DNA of 64,000 bases from Candidatus Uabimicrobium amorphum (GTDB taxonomy: Bacteria > Planctomycetota > Uabimicrobiia > Uabimicrobiales > Uabimicrobiaceae), in contig NZ_AP019860.1 of NCBI RefSeq assembly GCF_009002475.1, forward strand, positions 3,596,001-3,660,000. The letters run 5' to 3'. The position numbers and the translations under genes were made by a program. This document shows, piece after piece, positions 18,846 through 27,588 of the stretch. A model generated the notes under the pieces. That model saw only the letters and a list, made by a program, of their open reading frames with translations. It was not told the DNA's origin and ran no database searches. How positions within the stretch are numbered: position 1 is the stretch's first letter; every line of letters begins with the position of its first letter.

Positions 18846-20471
18846 CTAATGACCATGTCCATGCCCATGCCCAGCGTCTGCACCAGAACTTGACTTAAGA
18901 GCTAGACCTAAAGCAAAAGCACCTTGGTAAACGACAATATCTCCAGGAAAAATATCGGCTTTATTACTTATGACAACAGACTCATGATCTTGGTATAAAA
19001 CTTTGACTTCTATTGGTCGAAAATGATCACCGTTTTGCAGAAACATAATTTTACTGGGACCATCTTCGGTTACCGCATCTTTAGGAAAAACATATACTTT
19101 TTCCATTGTCTCCGTGGGAACACGTAAAATATATTGCTGTTTCGTTCGTAGCTTCCATGTTCTACGTTTTACTACAGAGGAGTGTATCTTAAATACCTCA
19201 TTTTGAATTTGTATATATGCTCTCATTGCCCCCGTTTTTTTATCACTGACAATGTTTTCTATTTCTAAATCTTCAAGAGTGGGCCCCTCTTTTTCCAACA
19301 GAGGGCTTGCTTGCACTTTTACATTGTTTTGTAAGGCGTTCAATATTAAGTTTCTCTCACTACCTTCTGGTCTTGCCACCAAATATAAGTGCTTTGGGTT
19401 TTTCAGAGTAATTAGATGTTGCCCTTCTTCGACTGACTGATGTTCCTTTATCAAAATTTCCTCAACATCCCAACTATCGGCATTATCTGGGGCATTGATC
19501 TTAACAATGGAATCAAAGGCATTTAAATCGTACATGTGACGGATCTTATCCAAAGAATTTCCGCGCTGTAGCAGTCCGCCTATTTCAAGAAAGTGTTTTC
19601 CGACAGCGCGATTTTTTTTCAGCCACATGTACAAATCACGCTTTACGAGACCAGCAGCCACAAGCTCACTAATCGTTGCCATTGTCCAGTGAAGTTTTTG
19701 AATATCTTCCGGCAAAACTTGATAAAGTTTTTCTGCTGTGGATGGCCATAAACCATGAGACTTTAAAGTTCTATTCCAAATCTGTGCGTCAATACGTGGT
19801 ATCTTTCCCAACTTACCCGCTTCGATTTGACTTTCCGACAGCCCATGTCGCACCAACTCTTCTTGGGTAATCGTAATTTCTTGCTTTGCACGAGTGATTT
19901 CATAATTGAGTTCAATAATTCTTTTCTTGGGTAGTATTGGGTAAGCATCTGTTATTTCGCTTTTGGAGTATTTTTGAATACGCTGCAACTCTGCTTCGAG
20001 AATTTCTAGATTTTTCACTGCGCGTCGAAATTTAGCGAACGATTCATGAAGTTCTTCTGTTGCAGGCTTGAGAATATCTCCTGTTAAAGTAAGATCAATA
20101 CGCGGAATCGCATCGCGAATTAACGAAACCACCACCTGCTTTTTCTTTATCAACTCATATTCTTTAACCAAAACTTTTTCAATATGACCACTAACGGGAG
20201 TAAAAACAGGTTGTGATGTAGTTACTAATTCCTCTACAACAGCGGGAATTGTTCTATATTTACTAAAGCTTGATAACTTCGCTGGGCCGACAATAATCCC
20301 CATATTTTCTAAAGCAATTTCTGATATGGCTGGCTTTTCATGGTCGTCGTGATCTTCCTCTTTTTCTTGGACAAAGCTTTTTCCCTTCTCTAGTCCAGCA
20401 AACCATCCGCCTGCAATTCCCAATCCTCCGCATATCAAACTCAAAATGCTTACTAATAGTATTTGTTTCAT
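18846..20471 (-). CDS. RND adaptor (membrane fusion protein) with His tail
   Basis: 541 residues, longer than the usual 350-420 for adaptors, with AGGAGA nine nt before the ATG. A single N-terminal helix with a Gly-rich tail anchors it. An acidic-His segment (EKEEDHDDHEKP) follows, then the CusB/HlyD lipoyl half-motif PVFTPVSGHIEKVLVKEYELI and a helical hairpin at about 130-215. Between hairpin and second lipoyl half there is an extra ~110 residues of helical sequence (IDAQIWNRTLKSHGLWPS onward). The protein ends in GADAGHGHGHGH, a probable metal-binding tail. The gene overlaps neither neighbour but is spaced 10 and 21 nt, as in one operon. Confidence 0.9.
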   Translation of the reverse strand: MKQILLVSILSLICGGLGIAGGWFAGLEKGKSFVQEKEEDHDDHEKPAISEIALENMGIIVGPAKLSSFSKYRTIPAVVEELVTTSQPVFTPVSGHIEKVLVKEYELIKKKQVVVSLIRDAIPRIDLTLTGDILKPATEELHESFAKFRRAVKNLEILEAELQRIQKYSKSEITDAYPILPKKRIIELNYEITRAKQEITITQEELVRHGLSESQIEAGKLGKIPRIDAQIWNRTLKSHGLWPSTAEKLYQVLPEDIQKLHWTMATISELVAAGLVKRDLYMWLKKNRAVGKHFLEIGGLLQRGNSLDKIRHMYDLNAFDSIVKINAPDNADSWDVEEILIKEHQSVEEGQHLITLKNPKHLYLVARPEGSERNLILNALQNNVKVQASPLLEKEGPTLEDLEIENIVSDKKTGAMRAYIQIQNEVFKIHSSVVKRRTWKLRTKQQYILRVPTETMEKVYVFPKDAVTEDGPSKIMFLQNGDHFRPIEVKVLYQDHESVVISNKADIFPGDIVVYQGAFALGLALKSSSGADAGHGHGHGH

Positions 20472-20492
20472 CTAACAGTCTCCTAAAAACAT

Positions 20493-21932
20493 CTATTCTC
20501 CCGGTTGATCGCGCGGAGTGTTCTCCTCATTCACTTGCTTGCCTGATAAAGATGGAATGCTCTGTTGTTGTTCTTCTGGTAAAAGCCATATAGGCATTCC
20601 CATCACAGTTTCCATATTCAACCATGCTTTATACATTTCGGTCTTCGCTTCATGAACATCTAGCAAAATATTGCGAAGAGAACGCTCGGAGTCTATATAT
20701 TTTAAAAAGTCGACTTCACCTCTTTTTAGTGTTTCCAAAGCGATACCAACATTTCTTTTACTTTTTTGCAAAACGATATCCGTTATCTTTTGAAATCTCT
20801 GTTGTTGTTGCAAATAGTGCTGATAAGATGTCTCAAGAAATGCCAATGCATTGCTCAATGCCCCATTGTACTGGACCTTAACGAGCTCTCTATTACTCTC
20901 TTTTAAAGCAATTGCCCGTTGATTTTGATCAAAAATGGGCACGCGGAAACTTACTGCAACTCCCCAAAAGTTTGTATCTTGCCCAGGATCGCCCTCAAAG
21001 GAAGGGGTAAGTGTAATGTCTGGTGTTTGCTTCGTAATTTGTAAATGCAGTTCTTTTTCTGCGATTTCGTATGTAGCTTGTAACAGAGCCAACGAAGAGT
21101 TATTCTCTAACATAATTGCTTTTAACTTTGCAAGTTCAGGTACACTTTTCGGTAATTTTGGGCAGGTAATAGAGGAAGGCCATACCAAAAATTTACTGCT
21201 TACACCTAAAATTTGTGATAGTTTGCCTCTTACTTTTGTCATTTCCCCTTCGACCTTGGCAAGTTGAGATTGTTTTTCTAATAACTCAAGCTCTACTATT
21301 CCAATATCGAGTGCCGTTGCAACACCTGCATCGATCAGTTTTTGCGTTACATTGATGGAGGTCTGAATAGAAGAGACGATTCTTTTGTGAATAGTTTTTC
21401 GATTTTCGAGTAAAATCAGTTCGATGTAGTATCTGCGTAACTTCAAATATTCACTTCGATGCTGTAATAAGTATTTCATGTAAGCGTATTTTGCCCGAGA
21501 GCTATTTACTTCATCTTGGCGTGATAGGCGTTTACTCAGCGGAATAGTAAAACCAAAAGATACAAGTGGTTGTACACGGCCAGAACTATCATCTCCCAAA
21601 TTCGAACCGATAATCACACCTGTTTGTAGTTGAGGGTTAGGCAAAGGTGTCTTTATCTCAGCCTGACGCAATTCTTTTTTGTACTCTGATCGTGCTTGTT
21701 TCAGGCTAGGACTGTTTTCCTTTAGTGTTTTTGCCGCCTCTATAAAAGAAAAATTCCAAGCTCTTTGATCATTTTGCGAATCAATAGAAGATAGATTTTC
21801 ACTAGCAAGTAAAGTATTTCGCGATTTTTCAATGTCGCTCAATGAATTTCGCGGAATAATTGGCTGTGGTTTGTAGGATTGACACCCTGAAAAAATAACG
21901 ATGATAAATAGAAGTATTTTGCAACAAAACAT
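20493..21932 (-). CDS. TolC-like outer-membrane efflux lipoprotein
   Basis: 479 residues from the ATG at 21930-21932, with GGGAG 7 nt upstream; a TTG two codons earlier also fits. The signal peptide ends in the lipobox IFSGC. Two internally repeated halves contain the long helical pattern of outer-membrane factors (SPSLKQARSEYKKEL and NSSLALLQATYEIAEKEL), with PLPNPQLQTG after the first helix, the usual CusC-type marker. The C-terminus is rich in Gln/Glu/Pro. It forms the trans-envelope channel for the adaptor and pump encoded downstream in the same operon. Confidence 0.9.
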   Translation of the reverse strand: MFCCKILLFIIVIFSGCQSYKPQPIIPRNSLSDIEKSRNTLLASENLSSIDSQNDQRAWNFSFIEAAKTLKENSPSLKQARSEYKKELRQAEIKTPLPNPQLQTGVIIGSNLGDDSSGRVQPLVSFGFTIPLSKRLSRQDEVNSSRAKYAYMKYLLQHRSEYLKLRRYYIELILLENRKTIHKRIVSSIQTSINVTQKLIDAGVATALDIGIVELELLEKQSQLAKVEGEMTKVRGKLSQILGVSSKFLVWPSSITCPKLPKSVPELAKLKAIMLENNSSLALLQATYEIAEKELHLQITKQTPDITLTPSFEGDPGQDTNFWGVAVSFRVPIFDQNQRAIALKESNRELVKVQYNGALSNALAFLETSYQHYLQQQQRFQKITDIVLQKSKRNVGIALETLKRGEVDFLKYIDSERSLRNILLDVHEAKTEMYKAWLNMETVMGMPIWLLPEEQQQSIPSLSGKQVNEENTPRDQPGE

Positions 21933-22046
21933 GAACAAACTCCCAACTATAAGTTCGTAATCTAAACTGATTTCGTTCTATCATAGTTAGGAAAAATGAA
22001 AAAATCCTGAAAAGATCATGAAAAAATTATGAAAAACGCAGAAACC

Positions 22047-22208
22047 TAGGGTGTGTCATCAATTAAAGTTTATTTAATATTAAAGTCATTGTAAATTCTA
22101 GCTAGGCGCTCCGTATGCATCATAGCTAGGTTATTTAAATAAGGAGCAACGACGCTAGTATTTAGAAGGGCTCAATAGTGAATGAAGGTGAATTGATGAC
22201 ACGCCCTA
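22047..22208. mobile_element. TIR element (MITE-like) abutting the sensor kinase stop codon
   Basis: A 162-bp non-coding unit with ends TAGGGTGTGTCATCAATT (22047-22064) and AATTGATGACACGCCCTA (22191-22208). The two ends match as inverted repeats at 17 of 18 positions and match the element at 2805-3042. The interior differs from that copy and has no gene. The outer TA on the kinase side is part of that gene's TAG stop codon. Confidence 0.75.
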
Positions 22209-23540
22209 TTTTTTTAGCGGCAAATAAAGAGAAAATTTCGTTTCTTGACGAGGAACGCTGGAAAACTCAATTCGGCCACCGTGTTTTTCCGCCAGGGCTT
22301 TGCATATTGCAAGACCTAGTCCAAATCCTCCTGCGCCAGAACCTACAATTCGGTAGAATCTATCAAAAATAAAAGGCGCGTCTTCCTGTAAAATACCATC
22401 TCCTGAATTTCTAATATGAAAAATAGCATATTCTATAGATTGTTCTACTTTGATATAAATATCACCTTTTTGCGGTGTATTTTGGAAAGCATTGTTCATC
22501 AAATTTTCAATGATTTGTTGTATCCAGATAGAGTTTCCCCAAACAAAAACGGAATCATCCATTGTTTCATGGAGAGTAATATCAGAGTTTCGATGTATTT
22601 TACCAATATTGTGTTTCGCACACGCTACAATATCCACCAAGCAAATTTCACAATTATCCAGTTCAATTTCATCACCTTCCGCCTGAGACAGAAGTAATAA
22701 ACCTTGTATCAAACGATACATACGATCTATTTCATCTAGCGTGCACAATAAAGTTTGTTCATATTCTTCAGGTGTTCTTTTTTTGCGTAGTAAAACTTCA
22801 ATATCTCCACGCATAATAGTTAAAGGAGTTTTTAATTCATGAGATGCATTACTGGTAAATTTTTGTAATGTGGAAAAAGATTTTTTTAAACGATCGAATA
22901 ACTTATTCAGCGTAGTGCACAATTGGCCAACTTCATCATTTTTCACAGAGAATTTGAGTTTCTCATCAAAGTTTTTCGTACTAATGCGCGAAGCATCCTC
23001 TGCTATTTTGCGAAAAGGGGTTAGAAGTCTAAAGGACAAATGCCAAGAACCTATAACGGAGAACAAGACACTCATAATTACCAGTGCAATTAAAATAATG
23101 ATCAAACTGTTTAATTGGCTAATTTCATTCGACTGTAGATAAAATGCGCGGATTGTATATTCTCTTGAAAACGGTTTAGATAAAACCAGTACTTTACCGT
23201 TTTTAATTTCGACATATTGGTGGAGAGGATACTCCTTATTCTGCCAGGGAATATCATGAGATGAGTATAATAAATTGCCCTTTTTGTACACTTGCAAAAT
23301 AACAAATTGGGAAAATTGATCCGGTTCATTTTGAGTATGCAAATGAAATTTATCATGTTCATCAAAAAAGTTTCTTATACTTTGTTCAACAATAAAATGA
23401 AGAGATTTTTCAATATTTTGACGAACCTGATGACTATACAAAATGTAAAGCACAGTTGAAAAAATACACAGGGTTATCGCCACAAACAATGCAAATGCTA
23501 TGGTAAACTTAAAACGAATACTTCTATTTGTTCTAAACAT
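22206..23540 (-). CDS. Sensor histidine kinase of the efflux locus
   Basis: 444 residues. Two transmembrane helices (about 13-34 and 145-165) flank a ~110-residue periplasmic sensor. HAMP sequence follows (LTPFRKIAEDASRISTKN), then the H-box SHELKTPL with H234, N-box NLMNNAFQN and G-box GGFGLGLAICKALAEKHGG. Its layout is that of CusS/CzcS-type metal sensors. Only a weak GAGAG precedes the ATG. The stop codon TAG lies in the end of the TIR element 22047-22208, so the last residues (LPLKK) may have been set by its insertion. The partner is most likely the regulator at 14324-15001. Confidence 0.9.
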   Translation of the reverse strand: MFRTNRSIRFKFTIAFALFVAITLCIFSTVLYILYSHQVRQNIEKSLHFIVEQSIRNFFDEHDKFHLHTQNEPDQFSQFVILQVYKKGNLLYSSHDIPWQNKEYPLHQYVEIKNGKVLVLSKPFSREYTIRAFYLQSNEISQLNSLIIILIALVIMSVLFSVIGSWHLSFRLLTPFRKIAEDASRISTKNFDEKLKFSVKNDEVGQLCTTLNKLFDRLKKSFSTLQKFTSNASHELKTPLTIMRGDIEVLLRKKRTPEEYEQTLLCTLDEIDRMYRLIQGLLLLSQAEGDEIELDNCEICLVDIVACAKHNIGKIHRNSDITLHETMDDSVFVWGNSIWIQQIIENLMNNAFQNTPQKGDIYIKVEQSIEYAIFHIRNSGDGILQEDAPFIFDRFYRIVGSGAGGFGLGLAICKALAEKHGGRIEFSSVPRQETKFSLYLPLKK

Positions 23541-23550
23541 CTCTCAATTC

Positions 23551-23850
23551 CTACAACGGTTGACTTTTTAGCGCTGCGGAGATGGTTTCTTGTTTATAAC
23601 TAAACTTTACAGGTATATTGACATATTTTCCCCATTCTCGCTCCAAGGAGGGAACTACTCTAATCTGTAATTTATCTCCCAGCAACTGGCAATTCTGATT
23701 ACCAAAACTTTCATCTTTCGAGCCAATAAAAAACACTCTGTTTTCGCACTTTGCTCTAAACTCTTCCAGCTATTTTTGGTGGTTTTCATAGCCATTTTCT
23801 TCAAGGTGAAATTGTTTTTTGAACAGATTTCTACCTCATCGTAAGTCGCG
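23551..23850 (-). pseudogene. Possible degraded coding sequence
   Basis: This 312-bp gap upstream of the kinase gene holds a short minus-strand frame ending at 23551 (FFIGSKDESFGNQNCQLLGD, then VPSLEREWGKYVN) whose amino-acid mix looks protein-like. Extended upstream, it is broken by TAG at about 23772, while an adjacent frame (EVEICSKNNFTLKKM) is open there. This could be a frameshifted remnant, but it resembles nothing I can name and may be chance. Confidence 0.25.
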
Positions 23851-23852
23851 TG

Positions 23853-24602
23853 TTAACTGATTTTACACTTTGCTAATTTTTGTAACAGTTGTTCAATTTC
23901 TGCGGTAAATTTTATGGGATGTTTTTCCAACACTGTGGAGGTAAAATAGGCATACACATCCATTGTTACGCCGTTAAATTCAAACCAAATACACGGTTGT
24001 CCCTCTCTCAATCCATGACGACGAGAACGCGAAAGTCCTAAGGACAACAATGTTGTTCCGGCACGCAAAAGGCGATCATAGCCACTTTTACGCATGTTAC
24101 GCACCATATCTTGCAACAAAACAGTATCGCATTTACAGCGTACATATTCTTCGTTACAAAACCGCTCAATCGAATCCCAACTTTCCATAAATACATTTTC
24201 AATAGCTCGGTCACGATCATAGTAATCTGAAAGGGTCGCGGTATGTAACCAGGGAAATTCAGATTGTATTTGTGATGGTGTTGCCTTGTCGCAGACCCAT
24301 CTTTGTAAAACTTTGGCCAACAACTCATAATCGTTCAGTTGAACATCAAATAACAAATTACCATCGGAGTAAAATGCGGCATATGGGGATGTATCTTCTT
24401 TATAAAAATAGACCTTACACAATTGATTGTCCGCTCGAAAATGAAGGGAGTAACCACCACCAACATCACTGTGTATTTTAGAGTTTATGTTGGGAATGTT
24501 TGCTTTTATAGAGTGATCAATTTGTGTCAATACATATTGTGAATTTTTCACAGGATCCCCATCAAGTTTAGAGAAATGAATTGGGAGAATTGAGTTTAGC
24601 AA
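23853..24602 (-). CDS. Hypothetical protein
   Basis: About 249 residues in a well-formed frame with normal codon use, sitting directly behind the tRNA terminator. There is no signal peptide or membrane segment. It is mixed alpha/beta with a Trp/Tyr/Asp-rich middle (FPWLHTATLSDYYDRDRAIE) and a strand-rich end (EGQPCIWFEFNGVTMDVYAY). The start is uncertain: the TTG at 24602 has no clear ribosome site, and a GTG at 24551 preceded by GGGGA is an alternative. I recognise no family. Its isolation among operons and its cytosolic composition would fit many roles. Confidence 0.6.
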   Translation of the reverse strand: MLNSILPIHFSKLDGDPVKNSQYVLTQIDHSIKANIPNINSKIHSDVGGGYSLHFRADNQLCKVYFYKEDTSPYAAFYSDGNLLFDVQLNDYELLAKVLQRWVCDKATPSQIQSEFPWLHTATLSDYYDRDRAIENVFMESWDSIERFCNEEYVRCKCDTVLLQDMVRNMRKSGYDRLLRAGTTLLSLGLSRSRRHGLREGQPCIWFEFNGVTMDVYAYFTSTVLEKHPIKFTAEIEQLLQKLAKCKIS

Positions 24603-24603
24603 T

Positions 24604-24636
24604 AAAAAAAGCCCTTGGAATTCAAGGGCTTTTTTA
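24604..24636. terminator. Bidirectional Rho-independent terminator after tRNA-Met
   Basis: GCCCTTG and CAAGGGC form a perfect stem around a GAATT loop, flanked by A7 on one side and T7 on the other. It lies 6 nt behind the tRNA 3' end on the minus strand, so it should terminate that transcript. Confidence 0.9.
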
Positions 24637-24641
24637 TTTTT

Positions 24642-24716
24642 TGGTAGTGAAGGAGGGATTTGAACCCCCGACCAATGGATTATGATTCCACTGCTCTACC
24701 ACTGAGCTACTTCACC
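24642..24716 (-). tRNA. tRNA-Met(CAT), elongator type, CCA encoded
   Basis: On the minus strand the sequence folds into a full cloverleaf: acceptor GGTGAAG/CTTCACT (with a G-U first pair), D arm with AGCTCAGTGGTAGAGC, anticodon loop ATCATAA giving CAT, and T loop GGTTCAAAT. A73 is followed by CCA in the DNA (24642-24644). The anticodon stem TGGA/TCCA with loop ATCATAA is the common elongator-Met form. Initiator features (three G-C pairs in the anticodon stem) are missing. A tRNA-Ile(k2CAU) cannot be fully excluded. Confidence 0.93.
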
Positions 24717-24737
24717 TATATTTATTTTGTATGGAAG

Positions 24738-24765
24738 AATATATCACAAGACCGAACAAAGTCAA
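24738..24765 (-). promoter_or_regulatory. Sigma70-type promoter of tRNA-Met
   Basis: TTGACT (24760-24765) and TATATT (24738-24743) are separated by 16 nt on the minus strand. The -10 ends 21 nt before the first tRNA base. Confidence 0.75.
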
Positions 24766-24792
24766 GAACATTTTTGTAAATTTTCCAAAAAA

Positions 24793-25368
24793 CTACCTTC
24801 TTTTCACATAGAACATCGTAGAGCCAGAGAGCCCAAGTGCAATAGCGCCAGCTATCACAACCCACATTCCGCTAGCGAAAGCCTTGATATTCGCAATATG
24901 CGCGTAGCCTAACGTCGCGAGTATGACGCCGGCAAAAAACATATAAATCAATGCACTGAATTTCCCCGCTTTTTCACGCCAGTATTCGACAAATACTACC
25001 AGTACAAACGCCAAAATGATGGCAAGGTGTCCAAAGAAAATCCATGAATCTTGTTGTGGGTGGTAGAGATGTTCGATCAATCTTCTATCGTTTTTCATCT
25101 GCCAGATTAGGGCTAAGCCTTTGGTCTTTCCTATCCATGGCAAAAACAGTGACGAAAAAATAGTCAAACCCGCGATACATGCCAGCCAATTGCGTTGCCA
25201 TATACTTTTTTTTGGTTTCTTTCTTTTGGTGCGTTTTGTCTGCGCATTGCGTTTTACAGGTATTTTTGTCGTACGCTTCGTTTCATTGTTTTTTGCTTCT
25301 TCGCTCTTTGTTTCCTCATCTGCGCTTTTTGCTTCTTCATCTTTTGGTTCTAGTTGTTCGTTTGTCAT
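24793..25368 (-). CDS. Membrane protein with charged N-terminal tail
   Basis: 191 residues. The ATG overlaps the stop of ruvX as ATGA, so translation is coupled. The first ~55 residues are Glu/Lys/Thr-rich and disordered, changing from acidic to strongly basic (KRNAQTKRTKRKKPKK). Four transmembrane helices follow, near 63-78, 108-128, 138-156 and 165-185. No family is recognised. It is the last gene of the lipoprotein-peptidase-ruvX operon. Confidence 0.6.
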   Translation of the reverse strand: MTNEQLEPKDEEAKSADEETKSEEAKNNETKRTTKIPVKRNAQTKRTKRKKPKKSIWQRNWLACIAGLTIFSSLFLPWIGKTKGLALIWQMKNDRRLIEHLYHPQQDSWIFFGHLAIILAFVLVVFVEYWREKAGKFSALIYMFFAGVILATLGYAHIANIKAFASGMWVVIAGAIALGLSGSTMFYVKRR

Positions 25369-25778
25369 TTTTGTTGATCCACGTAATTTTGTAGGATGAG
25401 TGCCGCAGCTACGGCGTCAATGATTTTTTTTCTTTTGCTGGGCGACATTCCCAAACGCTTTAGTGAATTTTGTGCTTCCCAGCTACTCAAACGTTCGTCA
25501 CAAAAATCAATGGGGATATCAAATTTTTCTTGTAGTTCCTGAGCGAACTCTTTGACTTCTTTTACCATTTCACCTTCGGTATTGTCCATATTCTTCGGTA
25601 GGCCCATTACTATTTTACTGACATCATTTTCTTCGATAATTTCCGCGAATTCATCAAAGACATTGTTGTTTTTACGTGTAATTACCGTAAGGGGATTGGC
25701 GATTCCCAAAGGGCCGCATATGGCAACACCGATGCGACGGCGTCCATAATCAATACCCAATATTTTCGTAAAATTCAT
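25365..25778 (-). CDS. ruvX: YqgF/RuvX Holliday-junction resolvase-like nuclease
   Basis: 137 residues from the ATG at 25776-25778; the family starts just before the first strand. RNase-H-like fold with GIDYGRRRIGVA (first catalytic Asp), IVMGLPKNMDNTEG, DERLSSWEAQ (Glu) and IIDAVAAALIL (last Asp). The protein family acts in 16S/23S pre-rRNA 5'-end processing and possibly junction resolution. The start lies 29 nt inside the preceding peptidase gene, so expression is coupled. Confidence 0.93.
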   Translation of the reverse strand: MNFTKILGIDYGRRRIGVAICGPLGIANPLTVITRKNNNVFDEFAEIIEENDVSKIVMGLPKNMDNTEGEMVKEVKEFAQELQEKFDIPIDFCDERLSSWEAQNSLKRLGMSPSKRKKIIDAVAAALILQNYVDQQK

Positions 25779-26658
25779 CTTCTTTTTCCCAGCTATTGAG
25801 AAGTGCCTGTTTGCGCTTTCGTTGTTTGGTATATGCAATAATAGTCAAAATGGCCATTATAGTAAATAGCGAAAAAAGCTGTGTAAAACGCCAAAACCAT
25901 TTGTATTTTGGGGTAATGGAGTCTATCCAGTTTTTTTCTAGTGTTTGCAGTGGTATGCCGGTTACTTTTTCGACAGCCACTGAAAAGTCTTTCACTTTTC
26001 CGTAATGGTGAATGATTTGGGTGATACTAGTTGTTTGATAATTTTTTGCGATGTAAACGGTAATGTCACGCGATTGAACATATGCCAAAGCAGCTTTTTG
26101 GGCATTTAAGGGAAAGCCGTCGTTTAGTTCGTGTAAGGGTATGAGTTGGTCCCACACAGCGCTTTCAAATATTTGCGTATTGTGTTGCATGTGCAGTCGT
26201 CCGGAAATCCACTCACAAATACCTTCATTAAACCATTGCGGAAGCTGTAAATTGTTTTTTATTTCCCATTGTCCCAGATATAAATGGCAAACTTCGTGTT
26301 CTAGTACAGAAGGTAAACTGTTGGAAAATATATCGACATTTTTGTAGTTAATTAAAATGAGACTACGCGACGAAAATGCAACACCTAACGCCCAAGAGGG
26401 TAGTTTGTGACCAGAGAGAATATTCATCTCTTTGTTAGATGCACAAATGACAATACGCACATGTTTGGGGGGAGATAGGTGTAGTTTTTTTTCAATATTA
26501 CTACACGATTTCTCATATATTTTTTGCACGTGAGGAACAATTTTTTGTGCATCTAGTTTGGGGTTTATTTCTATTGATAACTTACCCTGTTGTGCAAAAA
26601 CAAAGGAAGTTATCAATAAAGAAATAAGCAGAATATTATTTTTTTGCAAAGACATCAT
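25750..26658 (-). CDS. Membrane-anchored gluzincin (peptidase MA-like)
   Basis: 302 residues from the ATG at 26656-26658; a GTG one codon upstream and an ATG one codon downstream also fit. A signal peptide (LLISLLITSFVFAQQ) leads to a periplasmic domain containing HEVCHLY, the HExxH zinc site, and LPQWFNEGICEWISG with the third ligand Glu, the arrangement of the peptidase MA family. A C-terminal helix (about 265-285) with a basic tail KQRKRKQ anchors it with the protease outside. It overlaps both neighbours, by 23 nt upstream and 29 nt downstream. Confidence 0.82.
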   Translation of the reverse strand: MMSLQKNNILLISLLITSFVFAQQGKLSIEINPKLDAQKIVPHVQKIYEKSCSNIEKKLHLSPPKHVRIVICASNKEMNILSGHKLPSWALGVAFSSRSLILINYKNVDIFSNSLPSVLEHEVCHLYLGQWEIKNNLQLPQWFNEGICEWISGRLHMQHNTQIFESAVWDQLIPLHELNDGFPLNAQKAALAYVQSRDITVYIAKNYQTTSITQIIHHYGKVKDFSVAVEKVTGIPLQTLEKNWIDSITPKYKWFWRFTQLFSLFTIMAILTIIAYTKQRKRKQALLNSWEKEDEFYENIGY

Positions 26659-27427
26659 CACCGTATTTTATTTCTTTTGCCAGCTCTTCTGCTGTTTGCG
26701 CACCGCGCACACTCCAGTTACTGATGGGTTCTTCGTAGTACCCTTGGTCATCTTTTGCGACAACACCTGTACGAATATCCATGGTAAACTCACCATAAGC
26801 GCGTTGTACTTTACCAATAAATATAGTTGACCCCATGTATTGCGCAGATTGGTCGTAATAAGCTTTTTCCGTTAATTCCACAGTTTGTTTATCTTTAAAC
26901 CATTTGTTTTTGGTCGCCTTGGTAATCATCGCTTTTTCTGCCTCTTCCACTAGATCATTGAAATTTAAAATGAGAAGAACAGAATTACTTCCGCCGGCAT
27001 TTACCGCGGTGTTATCTACCGCGTTGTTCATTGCATCGTTTGTAGAGTCAGCAGCATTGTTCATTGCATCATTTGCGTCATTTGTCGCGTTGTTTAAAGA
27101 ATCCGCTGCGTCATTCATCGTATTTTCCACATTGCTTTGCCAAGTGTCATTCGCAGCTACGTTATTTGCAGTGTCGTTATTGGCAGAAGTGTCGTTTGCA
27201 GAAGCATCGTTTGCAGAAGCATCGTTTGCAGAGGTGTCGCTATTTGCATCGTTTGTCGCATCGCTGTTGTCTGCATCTTGGCTTTCATCGTTTTGTTGCG
27301 CGTTGTCGTCAGAACTGTTTTGTGAGGATTGTTCGGTGTCTTGCACATTGTTATTTTCGACATTGTCACTGCTTGAACAGGCAACAACAAGCATTGTCAT
27401 AAGTAGTATAGCGAGAATTTTTTGCAT
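26636..27427 (-). CDS. Lipoprotein with Asn/Asp/Ala-rich spacer
   Basis: 263 residues with GGAGAC eight nt before the ATG. The lipobox is VVAC. Residues ~20-145 are extremely rich in Asn, Asp, Ala, Ser and Thr, with near-repeats of SANDA, and are probably an extended, disordered or helical tether. The last ~115 residues are a folded domain (SNSVLLILNFNDLVEEAEKA, then EFTMDIRTGVVAKDDQG). No family is recognised. It is the first gene of an operon with the peptidase, ruvX and a membrane protein. Confidence 0.7.
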   Translation of the reverse strand: MQKILAILLMTMLVVACSSSDNVENNNVQDTEQSSQNSSDDNAQQNDESQDADNSDATNDANSDTSANDASANDASANDTSANNDTANNVAANDTWQSNVENTMNDAADSLNNATNDANDAMNNAADSTNDAMNNAVDNTAVNAGGSNSVLLILNFNDLVEEAEKAMITKATKNKWFKDKQTVELTEKAYYDQSAQYMGSTIFIGKVQRAYGEFTMDIRTGVVAKDDQGYYEEPISNWSVRGAQTAEELAKEIKYGDDVFAKK

Positions 27428-27588
27428 TCTTTAAGTCTCCAGTATTTATCTACATTTTTAATTTTACATTCAAATAATTGTAGCTTGACATCGTGAAAAG
27501 TCAACGAATTTCATACAGTACAATACGTTGGTTTTGTAAAAATATGGTAGGTTTGCGTGAATCGTATTTCTACGATTCACTTAGTTCA

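Noticed and set aside
23551..23850. An intact gene upstream of the sensor kinase
   Set aside because: The only frame with protein-like composition is broken by TAG and lacks a start with a ribosome site; kept only as a low-confidence remnant.
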